Notes under the pieces: model-generated | What the model saw: only the letters and a program-made list of their open reading frames with translations | Database searches by the model: none | Told to the model about the DNA's origin: nothing | Translations under genes and position numbers: made by a program | Shown here: piece after piece, positions 1-7,449 of the stretch | Layout of the letters: the number at the start of each line of letters is the position of its first letter | Numbering within the stretch: position 1 is the first letter of the stretch | Assembly (NCBI GenBank): GCA_003558415.1 | Contig: PWLT01000012.1 | Location: forward strand, 1 to 14,090 | Reading direction: 5' to 3' | Length of the DNA stretch: 14,090 bases | Source of the DNA: Hyphomicrobiales bacterium | Lineage (GTDB): Bacteria; Pseudomonadota; Alphaproteobacteria; Rhodobacterales; Rhodobacteraceae

Positions 1-1
1 G

Positions 2-253
2 GGCGAACTCGCGGCGCTGATCCAGGCCTATCTCGGGCGCACGCTCAGCCCCTCGCGGCAGGAATACACCGCGCTCATCGGCCAGGCCGGCGAGCAGGTG
101 GCGGGGATCTACGAGGCCGACTATCGCGATTTCAACCGCGACACCTATGCGAGAGGGCGCGAGACTTTCGACGAGACCTACGCCGCGTTCAAGAAACTCC
201 TGATCGGAATCTGGCGACGCGACGAACTGGCCGCAAAGGCAGCGGCGGAATAA
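2..253 (+). CDS. parA: ParA partition ATPase, C-terminal fragment
   Basis: This is the last 83 codons of a gene that begins before the window; the frame is open from base 2 to the TAA at 251-253. The visible tail contains ETFDETYAAFKKLL and ends IWRRDELAAKAAAE, a charged helical ending that I recognise from ParA ATPases of Rhodobacteraceae plasmids. The Walker motifs would be upstream and cannot be checked. ParA drives DNA segregation by ATP-dependent binding to the nucleoid and interaction with ParB bound at centromere sites. The adjacent downstream parB and the palindromes between the two genes support the call. A 119-bp gap separates the stop from the parB start. The alternative, a RepA protein of a repABC system, is less likely because no repC follows parB. 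Confidence 0.8.
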   Translation, partial: GELAALIQAYLGRTLSPSRQEYTALIGQAGEQVAGIYEADYRDFNRDTYARGRETFDETYAAFKKLLIGIWRRDELAAKAAAE

Positions 254-264
254 GGAGGAAGGTC

Positions 265-369
265 ATGTTTCGCGCGCGAAACGCTACGGAATGGATGACT
301 AACCGGACGACCGTCGGGGACGGGGTGTTTCGCGCGCGAAACGCTGTCCCCGGATCGGAGGCACGCTGA
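265..369 (+). CDS. Possible 34-aa leader ORF spanning both palindromes
   Basis: A short open frame begins with ATG at 265, preceded by a near-perfect Shine-Dalgarno GGAGG at 254-258 with a 6-nt spacer, directly after the parA stop. It ends with TGA at 367-369, three bases before the parB ATG at 373. Because the two 16-bp palindromes are 60 bp (20 codons) apart, both are read in the same frame and each encodes FRARNA. No family is recognised. It may be a real leader peptide that couples parA and parB translation, or simply a ribosome-loading site kept next to centromere DNA. The ribosome binding site and tight coupling are the only support; the peptide may have no function. Confidence 0.35.
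   Translation: MFRARNATEWMTNRTTVGDGVFRARNAVPGSEAR
267..282. repeat. Centromere-like palindrome 1 (candidate parS)
   Basis: GTTTCGCGCGCGAAAC is a perfect 16-bp palindrome, followed by GCT as in copies 2 and 5. It lies between parA and parB. Its G is the last base of the ATG of the possible leader ORF, so ParB binding here could also affect expression of parB. Confidence 0.75.
327..342. repeat. Centromere-like palindrome 2 (candidate parS)
   Basis: This is a second perfect copy of GTTTCGCGCGCGAAAC, again followed by GCT. It starts exactly 60 bp after copy 1, which is near six helical turns, so the two sites face roughly the same side of the DNA. It sits 30 bp before the parB start codon. Confidence 0.75.
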
Positions 370-372
370 GCC

Positions 373-1395
373 ATGGCCAAGCGTCGTCGCCTGACAGCCG
401 CCCCCCTGCTGGCAGAGCCCGCAGTCACACCCCCTGCCTCGTCGCCCGGCCGCCGCCCGCCAATCGCCGAAGTGGCGGCCGAGGCCGCGGCGACCTCAGC
501 GCTTGAGGAGATGGCGCAGCGGTTCGAGCGCGCCCGCGCCGAGGGCCGGATGATCCAGCCGCTGCCGCTTGAGGTTGTGCAGGCCGATTACCTGGTGCGT
601 GACCGGCTGGGAATCGAGGAAGAGGCCCAGACAGCGCTGATTGCCTCGATTCGCGCGCGCGGCCAGCAGGTTCCAATAGAGGTCGTGGCGCTCGAGGATG
701 GGCGCTACGGGCTGATCTCGGGCTGGCGACGGCTCGCGGCCTTGCGCACGCTCCATGCCGAGACCGGCGACCCCGTTTATGCCACGGTGCTCGCGCTCCT
801 GCGCCGCCCTGCCGATGCACCTGAAGCCTACCTCGCCATGGTCGAGGAAAACGAGATCCGCGTCGGCCTCTCCTATTACGAACGTGCCCGCATAGCCGCC
901 CGCGCCGTCGCGGCCGGTGTCTTTTCGGACGACACCGAAGCCCTGCAGATCCTCTTCGCCGCCGCCTCCCGCCCCCGCCGTTCCAAGATCGGCTCGTTTT
1001 TGCACATCGTCCGGGCGCTTGATGCTGATCTGCGCTTCCCCGCGGCGATTCCCGAACGCCTCGGCCTGCGCCTCGCCACCGCTCTCTTGGCCGACAAGAC
1101 CCTCGCCACCCGCATCGCCAGGGCGCTGCAAGACAGCCCGCCCGAGCGCGCCGAGGACGAACTCGCGCTTCTCAACCGCCTCAGCACCCCCGCCCCCGCG
1201 GCGACGCCAGGGCAGGGGTCGGTAACCGACGCCGCGATCAGGGACCGGACAACCCCGGCAGCCCGCCCGGACTCAACTCCCGTCCCGCCGATCGTCACCT
1301 ACGAGCCCGGGCGCGACCGCATCACCATTACCGGACCCGGTATCAACGCCGCCCTCGCTCGCCGCCTCCGCGCCTGGCTTGCCAAGGGGGAGTAG
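373..1395 (+). CDS. parB: ParB partition protein (plasmid type)
   Basis: ParB binds centromere (parS) DNA and works with ParA to segregate the replicon. The 340-aa product has a basic start (MAKRRR), a ParB/Srx-like N-terminal domain at about residues 60-165, with GWRRL at 117-121 and the ENEIR box at 159-163, then a helical DNA-binding region at about 165-235. A proline-rich linker (about 271-310) leads to a short C-terminal segment ending AWLAKGE. The ATG at 373 is preceded by GGAGG at 357-361, an 11-nt spacing that is slightly long; translational coupling to the short ORF ending at 369 could help. The arrangement parA-palindromes-parB is typical of roseobacter plasmid partition modules. 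RepB of a repABC system is the main alternative, but no repC follows. Confidence 0.9.
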   Translation: MAKRRRLTAAPLLAEPAVTPPASSPGRRPPIAEVAAEAAATSALEEMAQRFERARAEGRMIQPLPLEVVQADYLVRDRLGIEEEAQTALIASIRARGQQVPIEVVALEDGRYGLISGWRRLAALRTLHAETGDPVYATVLALLRRPADAPEAYLAMVEENEIRVGLSYYERARIAARAVAAGVFSDDTEALQILFAAASRPRRSKIGSFLHIVRALDADLRFPAAIPERLGLRLATALLADKTLATRIARALQDSPPERAEDELALLNRLSTPAPAATPGQGSVTDAAIRDRTTPAARPDSTPVPPIVTYEPGRDRITITGPGINAALARRLRAWLAKGE

Positions 1396-1397
1396 CG

Positions 1398-1413
1398 CAT
1401 TCGCGCGCGAAAC
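1398..1413. repeat. Centromere-like palindrome 3 (degenerate)
   Basis: CATTCGCGCGCGAAAC matches the 16-bp consensus at 14 of 16 positions and keeps the inner 12-bp palindrome TTCGCGCGCGAA. It starts three bases after the parB stop codon. The two mismatches, both in the outer left arm, suggest a weaker site or one that is decaying. Confidence 0.55.
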
Positions 1414-1461
1414 GGCCAACATCGCCGCTCCCGGGTCAGCCATCTGCGCAGCTATCTGGGA

Positions 1462-1502
1462 TTGACTGTTTGGGTCGCACGGCTTAGCTAAGACTTAGCT
1501 AA
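1462..1502 (+). promoter_or_regulatory. Promoter and tandem operator of the toxin-antitoxin operon
   Basis: TTGACT at 1462-1467 is a good -35 candidate; 17 bp later TAGCTA (1485-1490) is a weak -10. Two copies of the 8-bp palindrome TTAGCTAA lie at 1484-1491 and 1495-1502, with centres 11 bp apart, about one helical turn. Paired operators overlapping the promoter are expected for Phd/YefM antitoxins, which repress their own operon. The operator follows from sequence symmetry and gene context; binding is inferred. Confidence 0.6.
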
Positions 1503-1517
1503 ATCAGGGCGGCCACA

Positions 1518-1772
1518 ATGCAGGCATCCGTTCACGAAGCCAAGACCAATCTCTCGCGTCTCCTGGAGGCGGTGGAGCGGGGGGAGCGGGTCATCATTAC
1601 CCGCCACGGCATCCCGGCGGCGGAACTGATCCCCGCGCGGCGGACCCCAGTGCGCCTGGGCAGCCTCAAAGGCGTGGTCGCGCCGCCACCCGAGGCCTTC
1701 CTCGCGCCGCTGGAAGAGGATGAACTGCGCGCATGGGAGGGCTCCGAAGAGGGGGAAGGGCCGGGGACGTGA
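1518..1772 (+). CDS. Phd/YefM-family antitoxin
   Basis: An 84-aa protein with the compact N-terminal Phd/YefM fold: VHEAKTNLSRLLEAVERGE at residues 5-23 (helical region), then VIITRHGIPAAELIP at 25-39, the family's usual strand-turn segment. The acidic C-terminus (about 60-80, LEEDELRAWEGSEEGEG) is the expected toxin-wrapping tail. It should bind DNA as a dimer, repress its own promoter and neutralise the PIN toxin encoded next. ATG at 1518 lies 15 bp after the operator palindromes; the upstream ribosome binding site is weak (AGGG near 1506). Its TGA overlaps the GTG of the toxin gene, so the two are translationally coupled. Confidence 0.88.
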   Translation: MQASVHEAKTNLSRLLEAVERGERVIITRHGIPAAELIPARRTPVRLGSLKGVVAPPPEAFLAPLEEDELRAWEGSEEGEGPGT

Positions 1773-2158
1773 GTGCGTTTCTCCTCGACACCAACGCCTT
1801 CGCCATGGCGCTGACTGACGACCCGCGCCTGCCTGCGGTGCCGCGCGCGCGGATGGAGCAGGCGAGCCGTCTCACTGTCGCGGCGATTTCCTTCTACGAG
1901 ATCGGGCAGAAGGTGCGGTTGGGACGCTGGCCCGAAATGCTGCCGCATCTGGGCGAACTCGAGGCGCGGGCGCGGGCGGACGGCTACGATCTCGTGCCCC
2001 TCACGGCCGCCGTGGCGCTGGAGGCGTCGATGATGGACTGGAACCACCGCGACCCGTTTGACCGCCTCATCGCCGCCCTCGCCCGGCGCGAAGGCCTGCC
2101 GCTCCTCTCCTCCGACGCCGCCTTCGATGAGATCGGCATCCCGCGCTTTTGGCGCTGA
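1769..2158 (+). CDS. vapC: VapC-type PIN-domain toxin ribonuclease
   Basis: A 129-aa PIN-domain protein, the toxin partner of the preceding antitoxin. PIN toxins are Mg-dependent RNases that cut tRNA or rRNA when the antitoxin is lost. The acidic metal-binding residues are visible: D7 in FLLDTNAF, E44 in SFYEIGQK, D95 and D98 in RDPFDRLIAA, and D116 in LLSSDAAF. I choose GTG at 1769, which overlaps the antitoxin stop as GTGA and follows GAGGGGGAAGGG; an in-frame ATG at 1733 would add 12 unrelated residues inside the antitoxin gene. Flanked by candidate centromere sites, the pair probably stabilises the replicon by killing or stalling plasmid-free cells. Confidence 0.88.
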   Translation: MSAFLLDTNAFAMALTDDPRLPAVPRARMEQASRLTVAAISFYEIGQKVRLGRWPEMLPHLGELEARARADGYDLVPLTAAVALEASMMDWNHRDPFDRLIAALARREGLPLLSSDAAFDEIGIPRFWR

Positions 2159-2179
2159 GCACCCCGCGGAGGGCGGCGC

Positions 2180-2195
2180 GTTTCGCGTGCGAAAC
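2180..2195. repeat. Centromere-like palindrome 4
   Basis: GTTTCGCGTGCGAAAC differs from the 16-bp consensus at one position near the centre. It lies in the 78-bp gap between the converging toxin and exosortase genes, where no other signal is evident. Confidence 0.65.
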
Positions 2196-2236
2196 ATGCT
2201 GGGCCGGTCGAGCGACAGCTGGCGCTCTGGACGCGG

Positions 2237-3859
2237 TTATTCTGGGATGAAGCGCGGCAGGTAGGGCAGGGTCTCGCGCATCAGGCGTTGCAGGCGAGCA
2301 TCGGCGGCGCCTTCGGGCTCGTCCGCGCGGATCGGGGTGATGAAGCGCACGAGTGCGCCATCGGTCCGGTCGATCATGATGCTGTCATAGACCACGCTCA
2401 GCTTTGCGGCGAAGTCGTTGGCGAAGCGCCGGCCGCGCTGTTCGAACCAGTAATAGACCAGCTGCTGCTCCAGCCCCTGCTGGATCACCGCGCGGTTGAC
2501 GTTGAAGGTGCCGAAGGATGTGCCCGGCATGTCCACCTCATGCGTGCGGAAGGAGGAGATCTCCCAGCCGCCGGCGGGCAGGCAGACCTCGGGCGAATGG
2601 ATACCCGAGCCCTCGGTCTGCTTGTCGTAATAGGCCACGAACATGTTCACCGGGGCCGTCTCGGCCTGGCTGACATAGGTCATGTCCAAGTAGTCGGTCG
2701 CCCCCAGAACGCGTTCGATGCCAGGATCAAGAAAGGCTTGCCGCCCGGACCATTCCGCGACTTCGCGAGGGAATATCGAGAATGGGTCGCGCTCGGGGGT
2801 CACCATGCCGCCGTCGCGCTGCACCGTCATTCCGGCGGCGAGCGTCGCGGTCAGCCCCAGCCCCAGCGCCAGGCCCAGAGAAGGGCGGATGCGCAGCACG
2901 CGTGCTGCGATCGGGCCCATCCCGTGCGTGTCGAGATCGACAGCCCTGGACAGCGGCAGGGGATTCGGGGTCAACCGCTGCAGTCCGATTGACACCAGGA
3001 ACAGGATGCCGATGCAGGTGATGAAGATCACCCAACCCTCGAAAGCATGCAGGAAGCCCTCGGCATGGGAGATGCCGTACTGGTTCACCAGGACCGCGAT
3101 CATCCCGATCCGGAAAGAGTTCATCAGTACCGTCAGCGGCGCGGCAAGCAGGAACAGGAACACCTTGTGCCACATCGGCCCGCGATAGAGGATCGCGAAG
3201 AGATAGGTGAAGCTGAGGATCGGGAAGAGGTATTGCAGCCCCGCACAGGCCTCGGCCACCTGCAGCTTGTAGACGCCGAGGTCGATCACGTTGCCTTCCA
3301 GATAGACCGGAATGTTCATCATCCGCACGAAGAAGACGCCGATTTCCGACGACACCGTCTGCAAGAACGCGATCAGCTTGAAATAGACGAAGGTCGGCAA
3401 CGGCAGCATGAAGATCAGGTGGAAGACCGGCAGCTGGTGCTTCCTCCCCCGCTCCCATCCGAAGACCGTCAGCACCACGCCGCCCACCCAGACGATCAGC
3501 CCGTAGGTGGCGAAATGCGGGATGCGGGTGACGTTGCCGACGAGCGCAATCAGAAGCCCCAATGCGATCACCGCCAGCCCCGGCCAGCGCGCGCGCAGGT
3601 TCCAGGCGCCGAGCGGTTGCGGCTCGGGCATCGTGCGCAGTTCGCGAAGAAAGAGGTAGAGCGAGATGAACGGAATGAGCCAGCCATGGCTGTATTCCGG
3701 TGTCGACCATGCCCGCACGAGCGAGGTGAGCCCGATCCAGAAGACTGGCACCGAGACCGCAACCAGCGCCAGAAACAGCAGGATTCCTAGCGGATTGACG
3801 GCAAGCCCCCCGCCGCTGCTGCGCGGAAGCGTTCGGGCCAGGAAATCCGATGTCGACAT
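2237..3859 (-). CDS. xrtD: Exosortase with C-terminal EpsI domain (XrtD-like)
   Basis: Exosortases are inner-membrane cysteine proteases/transpeptidases that process proteins carrying PEP-CTERM-like tails. The 540-aa product has many membrane segments in residues 23-345. The catalytic triad candidates are visible: C205 in [13 protein letters not shown]250 in [12 protein letters not shown], and H271 in [10 protein letters not shown]. After the last membrane helix (about 326-345), residues 350-540 form an EpsI-like periplasmic domain with [14 protein letters not shown] at 421-434. This fusion resembles alphaproteobacterial XrtD (VPLPA-CTERM type); the exact subtype is not proven. I choose ATG at 3859, with GAAGAGG about 10 nt upstream; an in-frame TTG at 3865 would add two residues. 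No substrate with a sorting tail is encoded in the window. It probably acts with exopolysaccharide export, as suggested by the nearby rhamnose genes. Confidence 0.85.
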   Translation of the reverse strand: MSTSDFLARTLPRSSGGGLAVNPLGILLFLALVAVSVPVFWIGLTSLVRAWSTPEYSHGWLIPFISLYLFLRELRTMPEPQPLGAWNLRARWPGLAVIALGLLIALVGNVTRIPHFATYGLIVWVGGVVLTVFGWERGRKHQLPVFHLIFMLPLPTFVYFKLIAFLQTVSSEIGVFFVRMMNIPVYLEGNVIDLGVYKLQVAEACAGLQYLFPILSFTYLFAILYRGPMWHKVFLFLLAAPLTVLMNSFRIGMIAVLVNQYGISHAEGFLHAFEGWVIFITCIGILFLVSIGLQRLTPNPLPLSRAVDLDTHGMGPIAARVLRIRPSLGLALGLGLTATLAAGMTVQRDGGMVTPERDPFSIFPREVAEWSGRQAFLDPGIERVLGATDYLDMTYVSQAETAPVNMFVAYYDKQTEGSGIHSPEVCLPAGGWEISSFRTHEVDMPGTSFGTFNVNRAVIQQGLEQQLVYYWFEQRGRRFANDFAAKLSVVYDSIMIDRTDGALVRFITPIRADEPEGAADARLQRLMRETLPYLPRFIPE

Positions 3860-4343
3860 GGGCAAACGACCTCTTCTTCAATCCCGCCAGGGAGCGCCTG
3901 AAGGACGGCCGGCCAGCGGGTCACAATATCGGCGGACGTTACTCCAAGATGTCCGAGGATGCGACAGAAACCGCAACCAGATCACGCTTTTGCAAGCATC
4001 CAGTTCAGCCCGGAACGGCCTGGCCAGCCCACGGCACCTCCTTCCGATTGAGTTTTCGTCAAGGCATTCGCGCATGATGTGCAGACGGTCCCATATCGCC
4101 TCGGAAGCGCAGCCCTGCATCTCTTGTCTCGGGCTTGGATCGGAATCGGCGGGTTCCGCACTGGCCGCGCGCAAGCCGCCCGTCGCCGCGATATCCTGCG
4201 CGAAATGGGTGCCGGAAGTCAGTGGGGCGTTTCGCGCGCGAAACGCTTGGACGTGGGGTAGGAGCGTTGTGGCCCCGCCGATTCGTCCGCGCCAATCCAC
4301 TCTTGCAATATCGCCCTCCGCATGGGTATCTCGCCCGGCCTGT
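3860..4343. other. Non-coding stretch between xrtD and tRNA-Ser
   Basis: This 484-bp stretch should carry the xrtD promoter (minus strand), but I see no convincing -35/-10 pair. Open frames on either strand have no recognisable homology and no good ribosome binding site. The only clear element is palindrome 5 at 4229-4244. The 11-mer TTTTCGTCAAG in this stretch (4053-4063) recurs at 11079-11089 upstream of the virB operon, which may be chance. Confidence 0.6.
4229..4244. repeat. Centromere-like palindrome 5 (candidate parS)
   Basis: A perfect GTTTCGCGCGCGAAAC followed by GCT, identical to copies 1 and 2 although almost 4 kb from parB. It lies 99 bp before the tRNA gene. No copy was found further right in the window, so the array is confined to the parAB side. 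Confidence 0.75.
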
Positions 4344-4433
4344 GGAGAGGTGGCCGAGTGGTCGAAGGCGCACGCCTGGAAAGCGTGTAGGCGGGAAACC
4401 GTCTCGGGGGTTCGAATCCCCCTCTCTCCGCCA
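4344..4433 (+). tRNA. tRNA-Ser (anticodon GGA), CCA encoded
   Basis: A full class II tRNA of 90 nt. The acceptor stem pairs GGAGAGG (4344-4350) with TCTCTCC (4423-4429), including one G-U pair, followed by discriminator G and encoded CCA (4431-4433). The anticodon stem CACGC/GCGTG (4371-4375, 4383-4387) holds the loop CTGGAAA with anticodon GGA at 4378-4380, which reads UCC and UCU. A long variable arm and a T-arm with GGGGG/CCCCC around TTCGAAT are present. All parts look functional. A tRNA-Ser beside partition and conjugation genes is unusual; such genes are also common integration targets, but no integrase or repeated tRNA 3' end is seen here. Confidence 0.95.
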
Positions 4434-4578
4434 GATTCCGCTCCGTCCGACCCGGAGACATGGATCACGGACTGTACCGTAACACAGGTAACAACCTCAA
4501 TCGCACGCGAAGAAACTACGCGGGGACAAGTAAGCGGCCGCTGCGGCGGGATTTATCGACGCAGTTTCTGACGGGGCA

Positions 4579-5463
4579 TCAGTGCTCGGACTCGCGCAAT
4601 AAATCGGTCAGGTAGCGACCGTATCGACTCTTGCCGTAGGTGGCGGCATGGGTGCGCAGGCGGTTGGCGTCGATCCAGCCGGCCGCAAAGGCGATCTCTT
4701 CGGGGCAGCCGACCTGCGTGCCCTGCCGATCCTGCAGCGTGCGCACGAAATTGCCCGCATCGAGCAGGCTGCCATGCGTGCCGGTATCGAGCCAGGCATA
4801 GCCGCGGCCCATCCGTTCGACTGCGAGCGCCCCCTCGGCGCGGTAGCTTTCCAGCACCGAGACGATTTCGAGCTCTCCCCGTGCCGACGGCGTTACGTGC
4901 CGGGCGCGCTCGGGCGCCGTGCCGTCGAGGAAGTAGAGCCCGGTGACGGCGTAGCTCGACGCGGGTCGCTCGGGCTTCTCGACGATCGACTGCACCTGGC
5001 CGACGCGGTCGAAGGCAACGACGCCGTAGCGTTCGGGATCGGCGACGCGGTAGCCGAAGACCGTGCCGCCTTCGGGCCGGGCGTCGGCCGCGGCCATCAG
5101 TTCCGGCAGCCCGTGGCCGAAGAAGATGTTGTCGCCCAGCACCATCGCCGAGGCGGCGCCTGCCAGGAACTCCTCGACCAGCAAATAGGCCTGCGCCAGC
5201 CCCTCGGGTTTCGGCTGGACGATCCAGGTGAAGGAGAGCCCCCACTGGCCGCCGTCGCCCATCAGCCGCTGGAACTGGGCCTGGTCCTCCGGCGTGGTGA
5301 TGATCGCAATCTCGCGTATGCCGGCCAGCATCAGCGCCGAGAGCGGGTAGTAGATCATCGGCTTGTCGTAGACCGGCAGGAGCTGCTTCGAGACGCCCAG
5401 CGTGATCGGCCAGAGGCGCGTGCCGGTGCCACCGGCGAGGATGATGCCCTTGCGGCTGCTCAT
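4579..5463 (-). CDS. rmlA: Glucose-1-phosphate thymidylyltransferase
   Basis: RmlA makes dTDP-glucose from dTTP and glucose-1-phosphate, the first step of dTDP-L-rhamnose synthesis in the cytoplasm. The 294-aa length is normal for the family. The nucleotide-binding signature GGTGTRLWP sits at residues 11-19, followed by SKQLLPVYDKPMIYYPL (25-41). The metal-site aspartate is D111 in LGDNIFFG, EKP is at 162-164, and the WLDTGTH motif with D226 is near 224-230. It is the last gene of the operon; its ATG overlaps the rmlD stop as ATGA, so translation is coupled. The family is allosterically inhibited by dTDP-rhamnose, so flux control is likely at this enzyme. The only oddity is its terminal place in the operon. 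Confidence 0.96.
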   Translation of the reverse strand: MSSRKGIILAGGTGTRLWPITLGVSKQLLPVYDKPMIYYPLSALMLAGIREIAIITTPEDQAQFQRLMGDGGQWGLSFTWIVQPKPEGLAQAYLLVEEFLAGAASAMVLGDNIFFGHGLPELMAAADARPEGGTVFGYRVADPERYGVVAFDRVGQVQSIVEKPERPASSYAVTGLYFLDGTAPERARHVTPSARGELEIVSVLESYRAEGALAVERMGRGYAWLDTGTHGSLLDAGNFVRTLQDRQGTQVGCPEEIAFAAGWIDANRLRTHAATYGKSRYGRYLTDLLRESEH

Positions 5464-6326
5464 GTCCGTGCTCCCTTCAACTCGTTCAGAACCGCCCTGA
5501 GCCCCGTGCGCCAGTCGGGCGGGTCAATCCCGAAGGCAGTCTTCAGCGACCTGCCGTCGAGCCGCGAATTGAGCGGGCGGCGCGCGGGCGTCGGGTACTC
5601 GCTCGTGGGGATGTCGATGATCCGGCAGTTCAGGCCAGCGCTGTCCATGATCGCGCGGGCGAAGTCGGCCCAGCTGACCGGGGGCACGCCGGCCAGGTGA
5701 TAGGTGCCCAACAGCGCCGGATCGTCGCGCAGGGCGCGGGCCACGGTCAGGCAGGCGCGGGCGATGTCCGCCGCGGGCGTCGGCCCACCGATCTGGTCGG
5801 CAACGACGCGCAGCTCGTCGCGCTCTGCTCCGAGTCGCAGCATGGTCTTCACGAAGTTCGAGCCATGCGCCGAGAAGACCCAGCTGGTACGCAGGATCGC
5901 GTGGGGCCCGGCCGCGGCGCGCACGCCGATCTCGCCCGCGAGCTTCGATCTTCCATAGGCGCCCAGCGGTTCGGTCGGCTCGGAGGGCGCGCGGGCATGC
6001 GTTCCGCTTCCGTCGAAGACGTAGTCGGTCGAGATGTGGACGAAGGGCAGGCCGCGCCTGGCGGCGGCGAGGGCCATCGCGGCCGGGGTGGCGCCGTTGA
6101 TGGTGTTTGCCAGCTCCTTCTCCTCCTCGGCGCGGTCGACGGCGGTATAGGCGGCGGCGTTGATCACCGCATTGGCGTCGGTTGCGGCGACCACGGCGGC
6201 ACAGTCTTCGGGGTTCGCCAGATCCGCCCGGCCACGGCCGAGGAAGTCGCCCTCCCATCCCCGGGGCAGGGCGCAGGCCAGTTCGCGCGCGACCTGGCCG
6301 GTCTGGCCGAAGATCAGGAGGCGCAT
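5460..6326 (-). CDS. rmlD: dTDP-4-dehydrorhamnose reductase
   Basis: RmlD carries out the last step, reducing dTDP-4-keto-L-rhamnose to dTDP-L-rhamnose with NAD(P)H. The 288-aa protein is an extended short-chain dehydrogenase: the Rossmann motif FGQTGQVAREL is at residues 6-16, STDYVFDG at 99-106, and the catalytic pair Y124 and K128 is in AYGRSKLAGE. The C-terminal RPLNSRLD segment is typical of RmlD. ATG at 6326 gives the expected N-terminus MRLLIFGQTG; its ribosome binding site is weak. It follows rmlB after an 82-bp gap, the only real gap in the operon, and overlaps rmlA by four bases. Confidence 0.96.
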   Translation of the reverse strand: MRLLIFGQTGQVARELACALPRGWEGDFLGRGRADLANPEDCAAVVAATDANAVINAAAYTAVDRAEEEKELANTINGATPAAMALAAARRGLPFVHISTDYVFDGSGTHARAPSEPTEPLGAYGRSKLAGEIGVRAAAGPHAILRTSWVFSAHGSNFVKTMLRLGAERDELRVVADQIGGPTPAADIARACLTVARALRDDPALLGTYHLAGVPPVSWADFARAIMDSAGLNCRIIDIPTSEYPTPARRPLNSRLDGRSLKTAFGIDPPDWRTGLRAVLNELKGART

Positions 6327-6408
6327 GGCGGCACCAGTCGGTCCGTCTCGATGCGAGGAGGCACCTTCCCGGCCGAACGCAGGCGGTGTTTCGCTGCGGT
6401 CGGTCGCC

Positions 6409-7449
6409 TCATGCCTTCGTCCCCAACCGTTGCCCCAGGCCGTGACGGGCCAACAGCGGGCGCCACCAGGTCTCGTTCGCCAGGTACCAGTCGATGGTTC
6501 GCGCGAGGCCCTCGTCGAGCGTGACGGACGGCCGCCAGCCCAGTTCCCTGCGGATCCGCGCGGGGTTGATGGCGTAGCGCAGATCGTGCCCCGGGCGGTC
6601 CGCGACGAAGGTGATCAGTCGATCATGCGGCGCTCCCTGGGGGTGGCGGATGTCGAGCAGCGCGCAGATCCTGCGCACGAGGTCGATATTCGTCGCCTCG
6701 TTCTCGCCGCCGATGGCGTAGCTGTGTCCTGGCGTGCCGTGTTCAAGAACGGTCAGGAGCGCGTCGGCATGATCCTCGACATAAAGCCAGTCGCGCACGT
6801 TCTGGCCCTGGCCGTAGACCGGGATCGGCCGGTCGTGCAGCGCGTTGAGGATCACCACCGGGATCAGCTTCTCGGGGAAATGGTAGGGCCCGTAATTGTT
6901 GGAGCAGTTCGACAACACCACGGGCAGTCCGTAGGTGTGGAACCAGGCCCGCACCAGGTGGTCCGAGGCGGCTTTTGAGGCCGAGTATGGCGAGCGCGGG
7001 TCGTAGGGTGTCTCTTCCGTGAACTGCCCGTCGGGGCCGAGACTGCCGAAGACCTCGTCGGTCGAGATGTGGTGGAAGCGGAAGCTTTCGGGCCGCCCCA
7101 GCGCGTGCCAATGGGCGCGCGCGGCCTCGAGCAGGTTGAAGGTGCCGGTGATGTTGGTCTCGATGAAGTCGGCCGGCCCGTCGATCGAGCGGTCGACGTG
7201 GCTTTCGGCGGCCAGGTGCATCACCGCGTCGGGGCGGTGGGTGGCGAAGATCCGCTCCAGTGCGGCACGGTCGCGGATATCGGCGTGTTCGAAGGCGTAA
7301 CAGGACGAGTCCGCGACGCTGGCGACATTCTCGAGGCAGGCGGCATAGGTAAGCGCGTCGAGATTGACGACGTGATGACCGCGCGCCACCGCCAGACGCA
7401 CCACCGCCGAGCCGATGAAGCCTGCGCCGCCCGTGACCAGGAGCTTCAT
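6409..7449 (-). CDS. rmlB: dTDP-glucose 4,6-dehydratase
   Basis: RmlB converts dTDP-glucose to dTDP-4-keto-6-deoxyglucose, the second step of the pathway, using tightly bound NAD. The 346-aa length is usual. The NAD-binding motif GGAGFIG is at residues 7-13, the active-site TDE triad is T130-D131-E132 in HISTDEVFG, and the catalytic Y155 and K159 are in [12 protein letters not shown]. Further family signatures follow, such as [18 protein letters not shown] and [14 protein letters not shown] in the middle of the protein. Its ATG overlaps the rmlC stop as ATGA, showing coupling. It is a standard member with no missing residues. Confidence 0.97.
   Translation of the reverse strand: MKLLVTGGAGFIGSAVVRLAVARGHHVVNLDALTYAACLENVASVADSSCYAFEHADIRDRAALERIFATHRPDAVMHLAAESHVDRSIDGPADFIETNITGTFNLLEAARAHWHALGRPESFRFHHISTDEVFGSLGPDGQFTEETPYDPRSPYSASKAASDHLVRAWFHTYGLPVVLSNCSNNYGPYHFPEKLIPVVILNALHDRPIPVYGQGQNVRDWLYVEDHADALLTVLEHGTPGHSYAIGGENEATNIDLVRRICALLDIRHPQGAPHDRLITFVADRPGHDLRYAINPARIRRELGWRPSVTLDEGLARTIDWYLANETWWRPLLARHGLGQRLGTKA

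Noticed and set aside
425..1298. Long minus-strand and alternative plus-strand frames across parB
   Set aside because: They are frame shadows in GC-rich coding DNA, with arginine- and proline-rich nonsense and no domain.
3047..3790. 247-aa plus-strand frame across xrtD
   Set aside because: It is antisense to a clearly recognised exosortase and is rich in H, Q, R and E, as expected of a shadow frame.
4053..4067. TTTTCGTCAAG shared with the region at 11079-11089
   Set aside because: An 11-bp match plus CATT can occur by chance, and the symmetrical part of the virB operator is absent here.
4219..4461. Minus-strand 80-aa frame over the tRNA-Ser, containing [10 protein letters not shown]
   Set aside because: It is the antisense translation of the tRNA, a well-known false gene prediction.
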